Part shown: positions 60,321 to 64,000 of the stretch, piece after piece | Layout: each line of letters starts with the position of its first letter | How positions within the stretch are numbered: position 1 is the stretch's first letter | Assembly: GCF_040117685.2 (NCBI RefSeq) | Contig: NZ_JBEDYP020000014.1 | Coordinates: 62,001-126,000, forward strand | From: Gracilimonas sp040117685 | GTDB lineage: Bacteria; Bacteroidota; Rhodothermia; Balneolales; Balneolaceae | DNA: 64,000 nt | Direction of reading: 5' to 3' | Translations under genes and position numbers: made by a program | The notes under the pieces: model-generated | Seen by the model: only the letters and a program-made list of their open reading frames with translations | What the model was told of the DNA's origin: nothing | Database searches by the model: none

Positions 60321-62393
60321 TTACTCAGGTATAGAATGACTTTCAACAGTCAATTCCGCGGCAACCTGATCATCCACATAGGTAACTACAGTGTAAGCAT
60401 ACATTACACCGCCGGCTTCTTGCCAGTCAGAGTATACGCTTTTAGCTTCCTGCCGCTGTCCGGTTTGTGGATTCATCTCGGTATAACGGCTCATATGTGG
60501 AAGGCCGGTTTCCTGATCCAGAAGATAAGTTACCTTAACCTGATCGTTAGTCATTCTAACCACGGCATAATCTTCACCGTCAACGGTTTCATCGCCAAGG
60601 TATTCAGCCTGAATATCCTCATGGTTGATGGCTATGGAGAGGTAGTTACGCTTCATCTCATTCAGCATAGGCTTAGCCATTTGCGGTGGTAGCTGTCGTT
60701 GCTGTCCGCCCATCTGCATGGTTCCACCCCCGTCTTTGAAAGACATGGTCATTTGACCCTGAGGTGTGGTCAGATTTCGCTCTGTGGAATAATCCACGTA
60801 GTTCGTGATGGAAGAATTTTGAATGTCCATATCCCCCATCTGTGTTTTTTGGGTGATTACAGACTGTTCTTCAATGGAAACCACATCACTGCCCGGTTCA
60901 ATCAGGGCATTTGCCATTTTCTCGAGCCATTCTTTTCCTTTGGTGGCATCACCGTCAACCACCGGTTCATCTGAACCCGGCTCGGGAATGGAAATATCAA
61001 CTTCATTCACATCACCGAATTGCTGCAGCTGATCGCCGATTTCATCTTTGTTGCCAACCACCATAATTTGCAGGTAATCAGGATTCAGATATTCTTTGGC
61101 AACACGCTGAACATCTTCGATGGTCGTATTCTTAACGCCTTCAATATACTGGTCAAAAGCATCGCCGGGCAGGCCCCGATAATCGTAAGACATCTGCTGG
61201 CTAAGCACTTCCTCATAGCTGTCGTATTCAAATACCGATGAATTCAGGATTTGGTCTTTGGTATCCTGAAGCTCTTTTTTGGTGATCGGTTCATTCTGAA
61301 GACGACGGATTTGTTCAATAACGGCTTCGATGGCTTCAGCGGTTGTTGAGCTCTTGGTTGAAACACCGGCAAAGAAAAATCCGGGGTAGAAGGAGTTCAT
61401 GCTGTACTGACCAAAGGCCGAATAGGCGAGCCCCATTTCAGTTCGGATGACTTGCATCAATCGGCCTGAAAAGCCACCGCTCAGAACCCGATTCATCACC
61501 TGGATTTGCGAATAGTCAGGATTGTCTCGCATACCACCCAGGTGCCCCATCAGGATGAAGCTCTGGTTCACATCCGATTTATGAGCAAAGTTGATGGTGC
61601 TTTGAGGCTCATAATCAACTTCAGGGAAGTCGAGAGAGGTTTCTCCACTGGAAGGAACATTACCAAAGGCTTCTTCCAATTTTTGCTTCATCTCGGAAGC
61701 ATCAAAATCACCAACCACGCCAATCATCATGTTCTCAGATACAAAATGATCTTTATGGAAGTTGACGATGTCTTCCCGGGTAATATTATCGATGGTTTCA
61801 TATTCCGTAGTTCGGGCATAGGCCGATTCCGGTCCATAAATTAGCTTCTGGAATTCACGAACCCCTACACTTTGCGAGTTATCATTCCGGCGTGAAATAC
61901 TACTTTTGGTCTGAGTTTTTGCAAGCTCAATCTTGTCGTCCGGAAAAGCCGGGTTGGTAAGCAGGTCAATGAATACGGGAAGCAATTCATCAAAATCTTC
62001 TGCCAACACATTCATCCAGGCGCTGCCTGATGTAAACCCGATTCCGGTTTCCATACTCGCGGCTTTGTTTTCAAGCAGCACATTCAGGGAATCGGCTGGG
62101 ATAGATTGTGTTCCTCCGGATCGGATTACGGTTCCGGTAATGGAAGCCAGTCCTTCTTTTTCGGCAGGCACTAAAACGCCTCCGGTTTTAATATTTACCC
62201 GCAGCTCTATCAAAGGAAGCTCAGTGTCTTCCAGCAAATAGTAGGTGATGCCATTATTGGCCGTGTAGGTTTCTACCTCAGGAACCTGAAAGCTGTTCAG
62301 CTCCGGGTATTTGATCTCATCGTACTTCTTTTGTGCAAAAAGCGCAGAGCTTGTGAGTGCTAACGCGAGGCACAAAAGGCTTAATTTTTTCAT
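60321..62393 (-). CDS. Inactive M16-family peptidase subunit with C-terminal lipoprotein-sorting-like domain
   Basis: About 690 residues from the ATG at 62393, which gives a signal peptide ending SSALFAQKK; longer starts (62405, 62474) are less likely. Two M16 domains cover residues about 30-440, but the HxxEH site is absent: the equivalent region reads EKEGLASITGTVIRSGGT. The substrate-binding repeat YSAFGQYSMNSFYPGFFF (R/Y region of the inactive domain) is present. The last 200 residues (from about 480) resemble an outer-membrane lipoprotein-sorting (LolA-like) fold. It likely pairs with the active subunit encoded 44 bp upstream. Confidence 0.85.
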   Translation of the reverse strand: MKKLSLLCLALALTSSALFAQKKYDEIKYPELNSFQVPEVETYTANNGITYYLLEDTELPLIELRVNIKTGGVLVPAEKEGLASITGTVIRSGGTQSIPADSLNVLLENKAASMETGIGFTSGSAWMNVLAEDFDELLPVFIDLLTNPAFPDDKIELAKTQTKSSISRRNDNSQSVGVREFQKLIYGPESAYARTTEYETIDNITREDIVNFHKDHFVSENMMIGVVGDFDASEMKQKLEEAFGNVPSSGETSLDFPEVDYEPQSTINFAHKSDVNQSFILMGHLGGMRDNPDYSQIQVMNRVLSGGFSGRLMQVIRTEMGLAYSAFGQYSMNSFYPGFFFAGVSTKSSTTAEAIEAVIEQIRRLQNEPITKKELQDTKDQILNSSVFEYDSYEEVLSQQMSYDYRGLPGDAFDQYIEGVKNTTIEDVQRVAKEYLNPDYLQIMVVGNKDEIGDQLQQFGDVNEVDISIPEPGSDEPVVDGDATKGKEWLEKMANALIEPGSDVVSIEEQSVITQKTQMGDMDIQNSSITNYVDYSTERNLTTPQGQMTMSFKDGGGTMQMGGQQRQLPPQMAKPMLNEMKRNYLSIAINHEDIQAEYLGDETVDGEDYAVVRMTNDQVKVTYLLDQETGLPHMSRYTEMNPQTGQRQEAKSVYSDWQEAGGVMYAYTVVTYVDDQVAAELTVESHSIPE

Positions 62394-62436
62394 GGTTGAT
62401 ATCATTTTATCAGCACCTGTTCTTTTAAAAATTCTG

Positions 62437-63960
62437 TTATTGATTCGCATCTGCAACCTCCCCGGCCGGAGCATTCACAATGGAACCTACCGTTCGGTTT
62501 TCTTTTACTAAATATTTCTTCGCTACGCGCTGAATATCTTCAATGGTAACTGCGTCAAGGTCTTCAAGGTTGGTGAATACTTTTCTCCAGTCGCCTTGCA
62601 GTGATTGAGCCTGCCCAAGTCGTACAGCAAGGCCTGAGTTGGAATCAAGCCCCCGAATTAACCCGGCGCGTGCATTGGTGCGAACGCGGTCAAGTTCTTC
62701 CTGGGTAATTTCACCGTTCTTAATTTTTTCCAGCTCCTCGTAGATAGCAGTTTCAAGGGTATCGGTGTCATAGCCTCGGTTTGGTACGGCCAACAGAGCG
62801 AACATGCTCTCATATTTAGTTCCCGGAACCCCATTCAGGTTTTGGAAACCAAGGGCAACCTGCTCTTTTTCAACAAGTCGTTTGTACAGTTTAGATGTTC
62901 TTCCTCCCACCAGAATATTGCCGAGCAGATTCAATGCATTGTAATCAGGATGCTGATCGTTCACCGTGTGATACCCCAATAACAAAAACGGCTGAGATTG
63001 CTGCTCGATAGCGAATCTTTTTTCAGCTATTTGCTCGGGTTCTTCTGTAAAGATAGGAGGTGGGGTTGGGCCTTTTTTCAGTCTTCCAAAATAGGTTTTC
63101 GCCAGTTTCTTTACTTCATCAGGATCCACATCCCCGGCAATGGCTATGGTGATGTTGTTAGGCACATAATACGTCTCGTAAAACTCGCGGGCATCTTCCA
63201 TCGTTGTTGCGGTGATGTCGGAATGCCAGCCGATGTTTGGAGTGCCGTATGGGTGAGCTTTATAGGCCGTGGTCAGAAACGCCTCGTACAATTTTCCAAC
63301 CGGACTTGACTCATAACTTGAGCGGCGTTCTTCGCGAACCACTTCTTTCTCTTTATAGAACTCACGGAATACCGGGTTCAGAAACCGGTCTGATTCCAGG
63401 CTGAACCAAAGTTCAATCCGATTCTCTGGAAGGCTGTAGAAATAGTTGGTACGGTCGGCGCTGGTAGTGGCATTCATCCCCGTACCACCGTTCCGGTTTA
63501 CGATTTCAGAAAACTCATTATTAACTACATACTGTCCGGCTTCTTCCTGAAGGGCTTCGAATTGATTCCAAAGACCATTTAATAATGTAGTATCCGGATT
63601 GATGGAATATTTTTCTCTCAGCCATTCCTGATAAGTAGCATCCAGCTTCTGAAGTACTTTCTTCTCTTTTTTCCAGTTGCTGGTTCCCACATCGTGAGTG
63701 CCTTTAAAGGCCATATGCTCAAAAACGTGTGCAAGTCCGGAATTGCCAAGCGGATTGTTTGCACCCCCAACATTTACATAGGTAGCAAAACTTACTACCG
63801 GTGCAACAGGGCGTTCAACTACAACAAACGTAAGTCCGTTGTCGAGCGTGAACTCGGTTACTTTCTCTTCAAACTCCTCAAGATACTGTGCCTGTACTCC
63901 CGAAAACGTAAAGGCGAACAACAGCATCGAGGTTACCAATATTTTCTCTGTTATTTTCAT
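62437..63960 (-). CDS. M16-family zinc peptidase, active subunit
   Basis: A 507-residue exported peptidase. A signal peptide ends SGVQAQ. The inverted zinc motif is HVFEH in GLAHVFEHMAFKGTHDVG (about residues 82-86), and the third ligand Glu is in EVVREERRSSYES. The C-terminal M16 domain has LVGGRTSKLYKRLVEKEQVALGF. This is the catalytic partner in the usual M16 pair. It is the first gene of the two-gene operon. Confidence 0.92.
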   Translation of the reverse strand: MKITEKILVTSMLLFAFTFSGVQAQYLEEFEEKVTEFTLDNGLTFVVVERPVAPVVSFATYVNVGGANNPLGNSGLAHVFEHMAFKGTHDVGTSNWKKEKKVLQKLDATYQEWLREKYSINPDTTLLNGLWNQFEALQEEAGQYVVNNEFSEIVNRNGGTGMNATTSADRTNYFYSLPENRIELWFSLESDRFLNPVFREFYKEKEVVREERRSSYESSPVGKLYEAFLTTAYKAHPYGTPNIGWHSDITATTMEDAREFYETYYVPNNITIAIAGDVDPDEVKKLAKTYFGRLKKGPTPPPIFTEEPEQIAEKRFAIEQQSQPFLLLGYHTVNDQHPDYNALNLLGNILVGGRTSKLYKRLVEKEQVALGFQNLNGVPGTKYESMFALLAVPNRGYDTDTLETAIYEELEKIKNGEITQEELDRVRTNARAGLIRGLDSNSGLAVRLGQAQSLQGDWRKVFTNLEDLDAVTIEDIQRVAKKYLVKENRTVGSIVNAPAGEVADANQ

Positions 63961-64000
63961 TAGATCAATACGATTAGTGAATAGTGATTAGATACTCAGA

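Overview
The window looks like a stretch of chromosome from a Bacteroidota-type bacterium, most likely a Balneolia (Balneola/Gracilimonas-like) relative. This is inferred from several traits: a SusC/SusD pair with an ECF sigma/FecR switch, a Bacteroidota-style fused GlmU-like enzyme, DUF4097 and DUF4369/TlpA-type exported proteins, sparse Shine-Dalgarno signals, moderate GC, and many genes joined by TAATG stop/start overlaps. There is no prophage, no recognisable insertion sequence and no CRISPR array.

Region by region. 1-6.6 kb: a truncated cryptochrome/photolyase, an isocitrate dehydrogenase-like enzyme, a small holin-like membrane protein, a GNAT acetyltransferase, an Hpt protein, and a divergent glmS / GlmU-like pair for UDP-GlcNAc synthesis. 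Two perfect DnaA boxes lie just past glmS. 6.6-14.5 kb: a minus-strand cell-surface signalling and uptake locus (ECF sigma, FecR, SusC with STN domain, SusD, NlpC/P60 lipoprotein). 14.7-26.4 kb: a second NlpC/P60 lipoprotein, pdxJ, a thioredoxin-fold lipid- or carbohydrate-associated exported protein, a GntR regulator, a UPF1-like helicase, tRNA-Gly followed by a GIY-YIG gene set between direct repeats, osmC, a TPR histidine kinase, purF and engB. 26.4-41 kb: mnmD, exported beta-rich proteins, an M20 hydrolase with an FAD oxidoreductase, umuDC, crtZ, DinB, an S9 peptidase, and a coupled TlpA-like / GH3-like / HD-hydrolase operon.

41-47.2 kb is the most unusual part. It holds a membrane TPR protein that resembles an anti-sigma factor, a membrane-anchored TPR-CHAT protease predicted to face the periplasm, five nearly identical tandem genes for a 62-residue lipopeptide, and a divergent sigma-70-like factor. 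The same bipartite promoter-like sequence, TGTAACAA-N13-TACTCTTGT, stands before the TPR gene and before the lipopeptide array, each time with a second weaker copy about 80 bp further upstream. This suggests one regulon controlled by the local sigma factor and possibly an undescribed CHAT-protease signalling or defence system.

47.2-64 kb: a DNA-repair pair (Lhr-like helicase and PdeM), acs, ald, ligA, a RodZ-like protein, comF, a 176-bp MITE-like element, DinB, and a pair of M16 peptidases, one with and one without the catalytic motif. Long intergenic hairpins with complementary arms occur at several gene ends through the window.
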